A DNA stretch of 64,000 nt from JAJZGK01 sp035538795 (GCA_035538795.1 DATLJS010000035.1:1-64000), one strand, 5' to 3'. Shown: positions 50,419-60,075, numbered from the stretch's first letter. Program-made: numbers and translations. The notes: generated from the sequence alone by a model not told the origin.

Positions 50419-51156
50419 ATGAAGGGGCAGCAGGGCTTTACCCTGATCGAATTGTCGGTGGTGCTGGCCATCGTCGGCCTGCTGGTGGGCGGCGGTCTGA
50501 TGGCTTCCGGTCCGCTGTTCGAACGCGCCCATATTCAGCAGACCCAACAGGCGATGGACCAGATCGAAAGCGCCATCACCCTGTTCGCCATCCGCAACGA
50601 GCGCCTGCCCTGCCCCGCCGACGGCGCGCTTTTGCCCAACCAGCCGCTTTATGGCCGCGAACAGCCGGATTCCCGGCCTGGCGCCTGCGCCGTCGCCGAC
50701 GGCCGCGCCGTTGTCCCCTGGGTCACGCTGGGACTGCACGACGGCCTGTCCGCCGACGGCTGGGGGCGGCGCTTCAGCTATCTGCCGGCCTTTCCCCTGA
50801 CCGGCGCAGACCATCCTTTGCGGCGGCAGGGCATCACCTATCCGGCGGGGAGACTGAAGGTATCCACTCCGGCCAGTCCGCCGGTGGAAATCACTCCCGA
50901 TGGCGAAGGCGCCGCCTATGTGCTGATCAGCCACGGCCACGACGGCACCTTCGGCTGGATGCGCGGCGGCGGGCGGATGGCTCCATCCGGCAGCCGTCAT
51001 CCGTTCGAGGAAGCCAACGGCCAGGGCGGCCCCGCCTTTTTCCAGGGTCCGCTGAACGAAACCAACGGCCCCAGCCATTTCGACGACGTGGTCCGCTGGC
51101 GCACGGCCGCCTTCGTCATCCAAAGCTGCGGCCCCGCCGCCTGCGGCAATCCCTGA
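50419..51156 (+). CDS. Type IV prepilin / pseudopilin
   Basis: 245 residues. A short leader MKGQQG precedes the methylation and cleavage motif FTLIELSVVLAIVGLLVGG; cleavage after Gly6 and Glu at mature position 5 fit prepilin peptidase rules. A large soluble domain with four or more Cys follows (LPCPADG, near the end SCGPAACG). The ATG at 50419 is chosen because GGGGAGCGGGGG precedes it and the leader is then of normal length. A matching prepilin peptidase lies at 62.4-63.2 kb. Confidence 0.9.
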   Translation: MKGQQGFTLIELSVVLAIVGLLVGGGLMASGPLFERAHIQQTQQAMDQIESAITLFAIRNERLPCPADGALLPNQPLYGREQPDSRPGACAVADGRAVVPWVTLGLHDGLSADGWGRRFSYLPAFPLTGADHPLRRQGITYPAGRLKVSTPASPPVEITPDGEGAAYVLISHGHDGTFGWMRGGGRMAPSGSRHPFEEANGQGGPAFFQGPLNETNGPSHFDDVVRWRTAAFVIQSCGPAACGNP

Positions 51157-51167
51157 AGGGAAGTGCC

Positions 51168-52205
51168 ATGGACATCAGCGATCTTCTGACTTTCACCCGC
51201 CAGACCGAAGCCTCGGACCTGCATCTGTCCAGCGGCGCGCCGCCCGTGCTCCGGGTTCACGGCGGACTGCGCCCCATCAAGGCTTCGCCCCTGACGCCCG
51301 AACAGGTGCGCGGCATGCTCCATTCCGTGATGACCGAGGAACAGCGCATCATCTGGAACCGCGAGCACGATCTGGACTTCGCCATCACGCTGGGCAGCAC
51401 GGGGCGTTTCCGCGTCAACGCCTTCGCCATCGACCGCGGCCCGGCGGCCGTGTTCCGCGCTATTCCGGCGTCGGTGCCCAACCTGAAAAGCCTCGACGCT
51501 CCCGCCATTCTGGCCGAATTGGCCGACCTGAAAAGCGGCCTGGTTCTTGTCACCGGCCCCACCGGCTCGGGCAAAAGCACCACCCTGGCCGCCATGGTCG
51601 ACCACATCAACCGCCATCAGGCCAAGCATATCCTGACCATCGAAGATCCGGTGGAGTTCGTCCACCGACCCGACCACTCGCTGATCAGCCACCGCGAGGT
51701 GGGAGCCCACACGCAATCCTTTGGCCGCGCCCTGAAAAGCGCCCTGCGCGAAGATCCCGACGTCATCCTGGTGGGCGAGATGCGCGACCACGAAACCATC
51801 AGTCTGGCCCTGACCGCCGCCGAGACCGGCCATCTGGTGCTGGGCACGCTGCACACCAACGGCGCCGCCAAAGCCGTGGACCGCATCATCGACGTTTTTC
51901 CCGGCAGCGACAAAGACCTTGTCCGTGCCATGCTGGCCGGATCGCTGCAAGCCGTGGTCGGCCAGGAACTGCTGGGAAAAACCGGCGGCGGCCGCGTCGC
52001 CGCCTACGACATCCTGATCGGCACCCCGGCGGTGCGCAATCTGATCCGCGAGAACAAGGTGCCGCAAATCACCTCGATGATGCAGATGGGTCAACGCTTC
52101 GGCATGAAGACGCTGGAGGATTCCGTCAAGGATCTGGTCAACCAGGGCGTGGTGGAGGCCGTGGAACTGGAACGCTTCCGGCAGACAGGAACGGACAAGG
52201 CCTGA
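51168..52205 (+). CDS. pilT: PilT-type retraction ATPase
   Basis: Hexameric ATPase of 345 residues that disassembles type IV pili. It shows SDLHLSSGAPPVLRVHGGL at the N-terminus, Walker A GPTGSGKST (130-138), the Asp box region TIEDPVEFVH, Walker B ALREDPDVILVGEMRD, and the His box LVLGTLHTNGAAKAVDRIID, in normal PilT order. Ribosome-binding site GAAGGGAAG. It follows the prepilin by 11 bp and is separated from the PilB-type ATPase gene, which lies on the other strand. Confidence 0.92.
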   Translation: MDISDLLTFTRQTEASDLHLSSGAPPVLRVHGGLRPIKASPLTPEQVRGMLHSVMTEEQRIIWNREHDLDFAITLGSTGRFRVNAFAIDRGPAAVFRAIPASVPNLKSLDAPAILAELADLKSGLVLVTGPTGSGKSTTLAAMVDHINRHQAKHILTIEDPVEFVHRPDHSLISHREVGAHTQSFGRALKSALREDPDVILVGEMRDHETISLALTAAETGHLVLGTLHTNGAAKAVDRIIDVFPGSDKDLVRAMLAGSLQAVVGQELLGKTGGGRVAAYDILIGTPAVRNLIRENKVPQITSMMQMGQRFGMKTLEDSVKDLVNQGVVEAVELERFRQTGTDKA

Positions 52206-52334
52206 TCCCGAGCGATGTAAGGCTTCGACCCGGCCCCGCCTCGTTTTCACCGGAACTTTATCGATAAGGACTCTGTCGCGCCGCCAATCCTGTGGCATAA
52301 GAAGGCCCTCCACGCCACGGGAACCCAGCCGCAG

Positions 52335-53957
52335 ATGATCCGTTTCGAAAACATCACCAAGCAGAACAGCCACCGCATCCTTTATTTCGAGGCCTCGGCC
52401 GCGCTCAACCGGGGTGAAAAAATCGGCCTGGTCGGTCCCAACGGTGCTGGCAAGACGACGCTGTTCCGAATGATCACGGGCGAAGAGCAGCCCGACGACG
52501 GTCAGGTGTCGATCGAGAAGTTGGTCTCGATCGGCTATTTCAATCAGGACGTCGGTGAGATGTCGGGCCGCAGCGCCGTCGCGGAAGTGATGGACGGAGC
52601 CGGACCGATCAGCGCCGTGGCGGCGGAATTGAAGGATCTGGAAGCTGCCATGTGCGACCCCGACCGCGCCGACGACATGGATACGATCGTCGAACGTTAT
52701 GGCGAGGTGCAGGCGCGTTTCGACGAACTGGGCGGCTACGAACTGGAAGGCCGGGCGCGGGAAGTTCTTGCCGGCCTCAGCTTCAGCCAGGAAATGATGG
52801 AAACCGACGTGGGAGCCTTGTCGGGCGGCTGGAAAATGCGCGTGGCGCTTGGCAAAATTCTGCTGATGCGGCCCGACGCCATGCTCCTGGACGAACCCAG
52901 CAACCATCTGGATCTTGAAAGCCTGATCTGGCTGGAGGAATTTCTGAAGGGTTACGAAGGCGCTCTACTGATGACCTCGCACGATCGCGAATTCATGAAC
53001 CGGATCGTCACCAAGATCATCGAAATCGACGGCGGATCGCTGAACAGCTATTCCGGCGACTATGAATTCTATGAGCAGCAGCGGGCGTTGAACGAAAAGC
53101 AGCAGCAGGCTCAGTTCGAACGGCAGCAGGCCATGCTGGCCAAGGAAATCAAATTCATCGAACGCTTCAAGGCCCGCGCCTCGCACGCCGCCCAGGTGCA
53201 AAGCCGGGTGAAGAAGCTGGACAAGATCGAACGCTTCGAACCGCCGAAGCGCCGCCAGACCGTATCGTTCGACTTTCCGCCGGCGCCACGCTCGGGCGAA
53301 GACGTCGTGGTCATGAAGAACGTCCATAAAAGCTATGGCAGCCGCAGCATTTATCAGGGGCTGGACTTCATGGTCCGCCGCAAGGAACGCTGGTGCGTCA
53401 TGGGCATCAACGGCGCCGGCAAGTCCACACTGCTGAAACTGGTGACCGGCGCGGCCGAACCGGATTCCGGCACCGTCGCCGTCGGCGGCAGCGTCAAGAC
53501 AGGCTATTTCTCGCAGCACGCCATGGAACAGCTCGACGGCGACAACACGGTATTTGAAAACCTGGAAGGCGCTTTTCCCCAGGCCAATCAGGGATCGCTG
53601 CGGGCACTGGCCGGCTGTTTCGGCTTTTCGGGCGATGACGTGGAAAAGAAATGCCGTTTCCTGTCGGGCGGCGAAAAGGCCCGGCTGGTAATGGCGCTGA
53701 TGCTGTTCAACCCGCCCAATTTCCTGGTGCTCGACGAACCCACCAACCACCTCGATCTCGACACCAAGGAAATGCTGATCAAGGCGCTGGCCGCCTATGA
53801 CGGCACCATGCTGTTCGTCTCGCACGACCGGCATTTTCTGGCCGCGCTTTCCAACCGGGTGTTGGAACTGACGCCCGAAGGGGTCCACCAATACAACGGC
53901 GGCTATACGGAATATGTCGCCCGCACCGGGCACGAAGCCCCCGGACTGCATAGCTGA
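52335..53957 (+). CDS. ABC-F family ATPase (ribosome-associated, YbiT-like)
   Basis: 540 residues with two ABC domains in one chain and no membrane segments. Walker A GPNGAGKTT and later GINGAGKST; signatures LSGGWKMRVALGKIL and LSGGEKARLVMALML; DEPSNHLD and DEPTNHLD. A charged P-site linker (KQQQAQFERQQAMLAKEIKFIERFKARA) lies between them. ABC-F proteins act at the ribosome on stalled peptidyl-tRNA. Length and linker fit the YbiT subgroup best. It lies between the two halves of the pilus-like locus but has no evident link to it. Confidence 0.92.
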   Translation: MIRFENITKQNSHRILYFEASAALNRGEKIGLVGPNGAGKTTLFRMITGEEQPDDGQVSIEKLVSIGYFNQDVGEMSGRSAVAEVMDGAGPISAVAAELKDLEAAMCDPDRADDMDTIVERYGEVQARFDELGGYELEGRAREVLAGLSFSQEMMETDVGALSGGWKMRVALGKILLMRPDAMLLDEPSNHLDLESLIWLEEFLKGYEGALLMTSHDREFMNRIVTKIIEIDGGSLNSYSGDYEFYEQQRALNEKQQQAQFERQQAMLAKEIKFIERFKARASHAAQVQSRVKKLDKIERFEPPKRRQTVSFDFPPAPRSGEDVVVMKNVHKSYGSRSIYQGLDFMVRRKERWCVMGINGAGKSTLLKLVTGAAEPDSGTVAVGGSVKTGYFSQHAMEQLDGDNTVFENLEGAFPQANQGSLRALAGCFGFSGDDVEKKCRFLSGGEKARLVMALMLFNPPNFLVLDEPTNHLDLDTKEMLIKALAAYDGTMLFVSHDRHFLAALSNRVLELTPEGVHQYNGGYTEYVARTGHEAPGLHS

Positions 53958-53991
53958 TCCGAGGGCGCCTTTCCGCGCGAGCAAAAAGGCT

Positions 53992-54714
53992 TCAGCCCCC
54001 GATCACCGCCAGAAAGGCCCGCTCTAGATTGCCAGTGCCCGTTCGGGCGATCAGTTCCCCCGGCGAGCCCTCATAAACCAAACGGCCGTCATGAAGCACG
54101 CCGATGCGGTCGCACAGTTCCTCGACATCGGCCAAAATATGCGAGGAGAAGAACACCGTACGGCCGGCGGCGCGGTTGTCGTTCAATCTGTCCTTCAGAT
54201 GGATTCTCGCCCTTGGATCCAGCCCGCTCATGGGTTCGTCCAGGATCAGCAAAGGCCGTTCGGTCAACAAGGCGGCGGCCAATCCCAGCTTCTGGCCCAT
54301 GCCCTTGGAATAGCCCCGGCCCAGCCGGTCCAGCAGGGCCGGGTCGAAATCCAGCCCTTGGCACAGGGCGGCCGCCTTGGCGCGGTCCAGGGCAAGACCG
54401 TAGGGCGACAGGGTCAGAGACAGCACCTCCCATCCCTTCAGCAAGGGCGAGGGCAGATAATGCTCCGGCAGATAGACCAGATTGCGCCGCGCCGCCACTT
54501 GGGAAGACGGCAGGCCGAACAGCGATACCGCGCCCCCCGCCCTGTGCAGCCCCAGCATGGAACGGATCAAGGTGGTTTTCCCCGCGCCGTTCAGACCGAT
54601 CAGCCCGAAGATTTCACCGCCCCGCACATCCAGGCTCAGGCCGTCGAACACCGTGTGGGCCCCATAGGACGCCTGCAATCCCTCGACGCGGATGGGCGAC
54701 GGATCAGGGGACAT
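53992..54714 (-). CDS. ABC-2 type transporter ATP-binding protein in pilus operon
   Basis: 240-residue ABC ATPase with Walker A GLNGAGKTT, signature YSKGMGQKLGLAAALL and Walker B LLILDEPMSGLDP. The SKGM form of the signature is usual for ABC-2 exporters such as CcmA/NatA types. The ATG at 54714 overlaps the PilO-like gene by 11 bp, so it is the last cistron of the pilus block. The likely membrane partner is the ABC-2 gene at 61620-62390 in the same block, an arrangement that recalls PilH/PilI of Myxococcus. Confidence 0.9.
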   Translation of the reverse strand: MSPDPSPIRVEGLQASYGAHTVFDGLSLDVRGGEIFGLIGLNGAGKTTLIRSMLGLHRAGGAVSLFGLPSSQVAARRNLVYLPEHYLPSPLLKGWEVLSLTLSPYGLALDRAKAAALCQGLDFDPALLDRLGRGYSKGMGQKLGLAAALLTERPLLILDEPMSGLDPRARIHLKDRLNDNRAAGRTVFFSSHILADVEELCDRIGVLHDGRLVYEGSPGELIARTGTGNLERAFLAVIGG

Positions 54715-55288
54715 CGGCGGCGGTTCCAACCGGACGCAGAGACAATTGGCGAAAGACCATCTGGCCCCTGACGCCCTGGGCGGTTTTCTCGATCTCGGCA
54801 CTGTCCAGCCGGGTCCTACCGGGCAGCTTGTCGAGTAGATCCTGCCAGAAAACCGCCAATTCGGCTTGACTGTCGGCTTGCTGATCCAGTTCCACCGGAC
54901 GGTTGACCTGTTCCAGCCCGGATCCGGCCAACGGTTCGGCGCTTTCCGCCGCCAGACGGTAATGCAGGGGCGGCATTTCATGCAGCAGCCGCTGGGCGTC
55001 GACGGCTTTCAGCAACTGTAGACGCGGCGGCAATCCGTTCTGGCCGCTCTGCACCAGCGGCGCGACCTGATCGCGCAATTGCCGGGCCGAGGCGAAAGCC
55101 GCCAGCCCTTCCGACTGGCTGCGTTGCAGGTTGGCTAATTGCGCCTGCAACTGCTCCACATGCTCACGCCGTTCCAGAATGTCGTCGATCAGGAACAGGC
55201 CGGCTCCGGCGGCCACCACCAGATCGGTCATCAGAATGATCCCCAGCAGGACAAGACGGGGAGATGGACGCTTCCGGGCTACCGCCAT
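54704..55288 (-). CDS. PilO-like inner-membrane alignment protein
   Basis: 194 residues: short basic N-terminus, one membrane helix (about 13-34), then a coiled-coil region (ERREHVEQLQAQLANLQRSQ) and a small periplasmic domain. This layout fits PilO/MshJ-type proteins; sequence similarity is weak, so the call rests largely on position after the PilM/N-like gene. The start overlaps that gene's stop by one base (TGATG). Confidence 0.68.
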   Translation of the reverse strand: MAVARKRPSPRLVLLGIILMTDLVVAAGAGLFLIDDILERREHVEQLQAQLANLQRSQSEGLAAFASARQLRDQVAPLVQSGQNGLPPRLQLLKAVDAQRLLHEMPPLHYRLAAESAEPLAGSGLEQVNRPVELDQQADSQAELAVFWQDLLDKLPGRTRLDSAEIEKTAQGVRGQMVFRQLSLRPVGTAADVP

Positions 55289-56889
55289 CACCCATTCTCC
55301 TTGCGCACCAGCAGGGTCAGCAGGGCGTCGCGGTCAGGCGGCGGGCCGACCTGCCCCAGATTGCCCTCCAGCACCTGCGACGCCTGCAAGCCCATGGGCA
55401 GGCGCGACACCAGCACCCGGCAATTGGGAAAGGCGGCAGTCAGCCTAGCCTTCAGATCGCGGATACGGCCGACTTGTTCCTCCAGCGGCGTTTTGGCTCC
55501 CAGCTCATAAGATACGGCCATCTCCCAGCGGGCAGGCGCCAGCTTGCCCAAAGACGTTGTCCCCTGGTCGGCCCTGGCCCTGTCGGGATTGGTGGAAAAC
55601 GTCACCTTGCGCTGGGCGGCGTCGGCGGGCAGCGCCGCCAGCAGCCCGGCCAAGTCGATGCGCTCCTTGATCCAGCCGTCGGCCACGTCGGCGGCGCGGC
55701 GCATATCGGCGACCGGCAGCGGCAAAACCTCTCCCTGCGTTTCCGCCCGGCGCTGGGAAGCGGTCTGAAGCTGGTCGGACAGCTCGTCCTCTTCCATCGA
55801 GGTTTGCACCGAAGTCGACAACATGGCACCGATGAACAAGGCCACGCCGACGGTCGCCGCCAACGCCGCCACTTGCCCGACCCCGATCAGGCGGCGCAGG
55901 CGGCCGCGTTCGAGCAACCGCGGCGTCGGCAACGCCAATGCCGGCGTTTTTTTTCGCGCCGCCCATTCGGCCAGCAACAGGTCGCTGAATCCATCGCGGC
56001 TGCGGGCCGCGCCGCGCAGCCCCAGATGCTGGGCCGCTTGGGCGGGCGTCATGACGAACAGATTGGTGACCGCCAATTCGGAGTTTCCAATCTCGGCGCA
56101 CAGGGCTTCGTCGCCCAGAACCATCAAATCCAGCCGCTCGGCATCGCTGTAACCCAGACGTTTCAGATAGCTGATCGAGGATTTCAACTCGCGCTCGATG
56201 ATCTGGGCCAAACCGGCGGCGTCGCCGGAAGGCTGGAGCGGAGCCTGGGTCAGGCGGGTGATCACCAGCCGCCCGTCCAGGGTGACGATTTGGCGCAAGC
56301 CGCCGGTGGCCTGCAAACCGACAAGGGCGCGCCAATGTCGCGCGGGCGCATCGCCGTCGGGCATCAGACGATCCAGCAGACCCACCGCCTCCAGCGGTTG
56401 CAGGCAATAGCCGGTGACCGGATTGTCCAGACCTTCCAAGAATGCCGACCAACCGGCCAAAGCCGGAGATTCGGCCAACACCGCCATCAAGATCCGAAGC
56501 CCGTTTCCGCCGACGCCCGCTTCCAGCGGCAACGCGGCTTTCAAAGGGTCGCCGGGATAGGCCATGTCCAGGCGGCGGCGCACCAGCTTGGCCCGATCCA
56601 ACGGCCCGACCTTGGGCAGGTTGTCCTCGCGGTACATCTGCTCCAGCACGTCGGCCAGCACCAGCAAAGACGTACGGCGGCGGGAGGCCAGCATACGGGC
56701 GAACAGGGCTCGTCCCTCGTCCAGCTTTTCATTGGGGCAGAACCAGGCCTCGGCCAGCCCGGCGCCGGAAAGCCGCCCGAAAATGGCCCCCTCGTCGCCG
56801 ATCAGCAACAGGAAGCGTCCGGCTTTGCCCACAAGAGAGCCCATGCGCTCCTCCAGATCGTCCAGCCCACTCGGCAGAATGTCGCTCAT
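55288..56889 (-). CDS. Probable fused PilM-PilN-like protein
   Basis: 533 residues in two parts. The cytoplasmic half (about 1-320) has features of an actin-like ATPase related to PilM/MshI-type proteins (for example RFLLLIGDEG, LVGLQATGGLRQIVTLDGRLV). One membrane helix (about 335-357) then leads into a periplasmic part with a coiled-coil start, resembling PilN. PilM and PilN are normally separate and bind each other through the PilN N-terminus, so a fusion is mechanistically sensible. Sequence similarity is low and the call depends partly on position between the PilC-like and PilO-like genes. Confidence 0.65.
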   Translation of the reverse strand: MSDILPSGLDDLEERMGSLVGKAGRFLLLIGDEGAIFGRLSGAGLAEAWFCPNEKLDEGRALFARMLASRRRTSLLVLADVLEQMYREDNLPKVGPLDRAKLVRRRLDMAYPGDPLKAALPLEAGVGGNGLRILMAVLAESPALAGWSAFLEGLDNPVTGYCLQPLEAVGLLDRLMPDGDAPARHWRALVGLQATGGLRQIVTLDGRLVITRLTQAPLQPSGDAAGLAQIIERELKSSISYLKRLGYSDAERLDLMVLGDEALCAEIGNSELAVTNLFVMTPAQAAQHLGLRGAARSRDGFSDLLLAEWAARKKTPALALPTPRLLERGRLRRLIGVGQVAALAATVGVALFIGAMLSTSVQTSMEEDELSDQLQTASQRRAETQGEVLPLPVADMRRAADVADGWIKERIDLAGLLAALPADAAQRKVTFSTNPDRARADQGTTSLGKLAPARWEMAVSYELGAKTPLEEQVGRIRDLKARLTAAFPNCRVLVSRLPMGLQASQVLEGNLGQVGPPPDRDALLTLLVRKENG

Positions 56890-56892
56890 GAC

Positions 56893-58098
56893 TTATCCCA
56901 GTTTGCTGAAGCTGTCGTAGATCGGGCCGAACACCCCCAGAACGATCCACAACATCATGACGCCCGCGAACAGAGTCAGCGCCGGTTCGATCATCGCGAT
57001 CATGCGATCGACGCTTTCGCTCACGTCCTGGTCATAGAATTCGGTGACGTTCTCCAACGTCTCGCCCAGACGGCCGCTTTCCTCGCCGATCACCACCATG
57101 CGCACCACCAGCGAAGGGAATTCGCCGGTATTGCGCAAGGCTCGGGACAACGGAATGCCTTGCTGCACATCGTCAAGCACCACGCCCAAAGACTGCGACA
57201 GGCTGCGGTTGGAAACTACCGTGCGGGCCGTCTCCAGGCATTCCAGAATGGGGACGCCGCTGCGGAACATGGTGGCGAAGAAATGGGAAAACCGCGATAG
57301 GGCGATCTTGCGGACCAACGGTCCGACCAAAGGCAGATGCAGGGACAGCCGGTCCAACCGCTGCGCCAAATCCTCGGACAGACGATGCACCGTCTTGCGC
57401 AGCACGGCTAGCAGCAGCGGCACCAGGATCAACAGCCACCAATAGCCCTGCACGAAATCCGAGGTGGCGATCAGGGATTGGGTGATCAGCGGCAGTTCCT
57501 GGCCGCTGCCCAGCAGAAAATCCACCACCTGCGGCACGACCATCAGCATCATGAAAAAGAACAAAGCCACCATCACCGACAGAATCACCGTCGGATAGCG
57601 CACAGCCTTGCGGATGCGGGCCGTGACCAGTTCGGTCCATTTCAAATGACGGACCAATTGAGCGAAAGCATCGGTCAGATTGCCGCTGGCCTCGCCCGCC
57701 GCCAGCAGGGCATGGAACACCGGGCCAAACGTTTCGGGGTGGGAATCGAAGGCTTCGGACAACGACCGTCCTTCGGTGACGTCGCGTAGAACATCGGTGA
57801 CGACATCGCGCAAACGCCGCTGTTCGATGGCGTCGCGCACGTCGGTCAGGCTTTCCACCAGCGGCACCCCGGCCCCGGTCAGATGCTGAAGATGCAGGAA
57901 CAATTGCAGCAAATCGCGGTTGCGCACCGGCGCGGTGATCAATCCGGCAAAGTGATCGGCTCGCGACGGCTTGGCCGACAACAGCTCCAAACCGTTTTCC
58001 CGCAGGCGCTGATAAAGGTCGAATTCATTGTTGGCGGCCAATTGCCCCCGCGTCTTGGCCCCGGCCATGGAGATGGCGGTATAATCGTAGCTCTGCAT
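56893..58098 (-). CDS. pilC: PilC/GspF-type inner-membrane platform protein
   Basis: 401 residues with the two duplicated GspF domains (about 65-190 and 268-390). Each contains the pattern SGVPLVESL / SGVPILECLETA and GEESGRLGETL-like ends, and three membrane segments lie around 168-190, 215-237 and near 375. It is the membrane platform on which the assembly ATPase acts. The ATG overlaps the PilB-type stop (TGATG), and the fused PilM-N gene follows after 3 bp. Confidence 0.93.
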   Translation of the reverse strand: MQSYDYTAISMAGAKTRGQLAANNEFDLYQRLRENGLELLSAKPSRADHFAGLITAPVRNRDLLQLFLHLQHLTGAGVPLVESLTDVRDAIEQRRLRDVVTDVLRDVTEGRSLSEAFDSHPETFGPVFHALLAAGEASGNLTDAFAQLVRHLKWTELVTARIRKAVRYPTVILSVMVALFFFMMLMVVPQVVDFLLGSGQELPLITQSLIATSDFVQGYWWLLILVPLLLAVLRKTVHRLSEDLAQRLDRLSLHLPLVGPLVRKIALSRFSHFFATMFRSGVPILECLETARTVVSNRSLSQSLGVVLDDVQQGIPLSRALRNTGEFPSLVVRMVVIGEESGRLGETLENVTEFYDQDVSESVDRMIAMIEPALTLFAGVMMLWIVLGVFGPIYDSFSKLG

Positions 58099-60017
58099 CA
58101 GAGCCGTTCCGTCACGTCCACCGACCGCATCAGACTTTCCAGGCTGATGATGCCGGACAGCACCTTGGCGATGCCGTCCTCGGCCATGGGAACGAAGCCG
58201 TAATCCCTAGCCGCCTTGCGCAAATGGGTCAGCGATGCGCCCTTGATCACCATCTCGTCCAGCTCGGGATTCATGGGCAGCACTTCCTGCACGGCGATAC
58301 GCCCCTTGTAGCCGGTATGGCGGCAGAGCGGGCACCCCACCGCATGGCCGATCAGCGGCGGACGGCCGGGGTCGATGCCGAAGATGCGGCATTCCTCGGC
58401 GGTCGCCCTGCGCTGGGTGGCGCAGGCGGTGCACAGGCGGCGGACCAGACGCTGGGCGATGATGCCGATGACGTTGCCGGCCAGCAATCCGTGGTGCAGC
58501 CCCAGATCATGCAGGCGCGGCAACGCCCCCGCCGCATCGTTGGCATGCAGGGTGGAATAGACCTGATGGCCGGTCATGGCGGCGCGCAAAGCCATGCTGG
58601 CGGTGGCCTGATCGCGGACCTCGCCGATGAAGATGACGTCGGGGTCTTGGCGCAGCAAGGCGCGGACGCCTTCGGAAAAGGTCAGCGACGTGCCTTCGCG
58701 TACCTGGGCCTGACGGATCAGCGGCAGGGCGTATTCCACCGGGTCTTCGAGCGTCATGATGTTGCGCTCAAGAGAATTGATGTGGCTCAGAACGGCATAG
58801 AGCGTGGTGGTCTTGCCCGAGCCGGTGGGGCCGGTGGCCAAAATAATGCCTTCCGGCCGCTTCAGCAGGCGTTCCAGCAGGGTATGATTGTTCTCGCTGA
58901 AGCCCAGTTGGTCAATGGACAGCAACGACCCTGAACGGTCCAGGATGCGCACCACCAGATTTTCACCATGCACGGTGGGCAAGGCGGCGACGCGGAAATC
59001 CACATGCCGCTGCCCCACGGTCAGGCTGAAGCGGCCGTCCTGTGGGTTTAGCTTGTCGGCGATATTCATGCCGGAGATAATCTTCAGCCGGTGCGAGATA
59101 GCTGCCCAGTGGTCTTTGTGCACCGTTCTGATCTGGGTTAGCACGCCGTCGATACGGTAACGCAGGCGCAGAAAGCTGCCTTCGGGCTCGAAATGGATAT
59201 CCGACGCTCCGGTTTTCACCGCGTCGAACAGAATGGCGTTGACCAGCCGCACCAGCGGATGGACATAACCGTCTCCCGATAAGGCCGAAGCTGACAGATC
59301 GTGATTGCCCGTCTCCAGTTCGCGCAGAATACCGTCGATGGAGAATTCATAGCCGTAATATTGGTCGATAGCCGAAGCCAGTTCGGATTCGGAACAGACC
59401 AGCGGGATGATCTCCACCCCTTGCGGCAAATAGCGCCGGGCCTGATCGATAGCGAGAACGTCGTAAATGTCGGCCATGGCCAGACGCAAAGACTCGCCGT
59501 CCAGCGATACCGGCAGAACATGGCAGCGTTGGGCCATTTCCTTCGGCAGACGCTTGATCAGTTCGGGGTCGACCACCGTGCTTTTGGGGTCGAATCGCTC
59601 GAAGCCCGAGCTTTCCGCCAGTACCGCCGACAGCGCCGATTCGGTAATGAACCCAAGGTCCACCAGCAGATTGCCCATCAGCTTGTTGGAACGTTTTTTT
59701 TCGTACAGCGCCACCTGAAGCTGATCTTTGGAGATCAGTCCCATCTCCACCAGCTTGTCGCCGATGCGGGCCATGCCGGCGGCGTGGACGGAAACAGGAG
59801 AGGAAACGGGGATGGAAACGGGAACCGGCACCGGCGATGGAAGCGCCGGCACAGACTGAACAGGCTTGGAGGTTTCGCCGAACGAAGCTGCCGGAGAGAC
59901 GGCGACCGGCGCGCCGTCGCTCGAAGCCGAGGACGGAAGGACTGACGGCGGCGCGGCAGCGGTGTCCGAAGGCTCAGCCGCCTTGCCTCCCACGCGGTCG
60001 GAAAATTCCAATTCCAT
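58098..60017 (-). CDS. pilB: PilB/GspE/MshE-type assembly ATPase
   Basis: 639-residue pilus extension ATPase. A Pro/Ser/Ala-rich N-terminal stretch (about 20-80) precedes an MshEN-type regulatory region (RIGDKLVEMGLISKDQLQVAL and a second copy of this pattern), known in MshE to bind cyclic di-GMP. Walker A GPTGSGKTTT begins at 396. The Asp box LTLEDPVEY, Walker B ALLRQDPDVIFIGEVRD and a zinc knuckle (CTACAT...CPLCRHTGYKGR) follow. The ATG at 60017 is chosen over a GTG five codons earlier, with GAGGG upstream. Confidence 0.93.
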   Translation of the reverse strand: MELEFSDRVGGKAAEPSDTAAAPPSVLPSSASSDGAPVAVSPAASFGETSKPVQSVPALPSPVPVPVSIPVSSPVSVHAAGMARIGDKLVEMGLISKDQLQVALYEKKRSNKLMGNLLVDLGFITESALSAVLAESSGFERFDPKSTVVDPELIKRLPKEMAQRCHVLPVSLDGESLRLAMADIYDVLAIDQARRYLPQGVEIIPLVCSESELASAIDQYYGYEFSIDGILRELETGNHDLSASALSGDGYVHPLVRLVNAILFDAVKTGASDIHFEPEGSFLRLRYRIDGVLTQIRTVHKDHWAAISHRLKIISGMNIADKLNPQDGRFSLTVGQRHVDFRVAALPTVHGENLVVRILDRSGSLLSIDQLGFSENNHTLLERLLKRPEGIILATGPTGSGKTTTLYAVLSHINSLERNIMTLEDPVEYALPLIRQAQVREGTSLTFSEGVRALLRQDPDVIFIGEVRDQATASMALRAAMTGHQVYSTLHANDAAGALPRLHDLGLHHGLLAGNVIGIIAQRLVRRLCTACATQRRATAEECRIFGIDPGRPPLIGHAVGCPLCRHTGYKGRIAVQEVLPMNPELDEMVIKGASLTHLRKAARDYGFVPMAEDGIAKVLSGIISLESLMRSVDVTERL

Positions 60018-60075
60018 CCCAGCAGCCCTCACACGCCCAAGAAAACACCATTCCGCTCAAGCCCAGGCACCGAGC

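Noticed and set aside
50997..52907. 636-codon minus-strand open frame opposite pilT and the ABC-F gene
   Set aside because: Spans an intergenic gap and two unrelated plus-strand genes; no recognisable domain.
53967..53990. GCCTTT/AAAGGC hairpin between the ABC-F and ABC ATPase genes as a terminator
   Set aside because: Only 6 bp of stem with a 12-nt loop and no clear T-run on either strand.
55264..57300. 678-codon plus-strand open frame opposite the PilM-N and PilC genes
   Set aside because: Gln/Arg/Gly-rich shadow frame without signal or domain.
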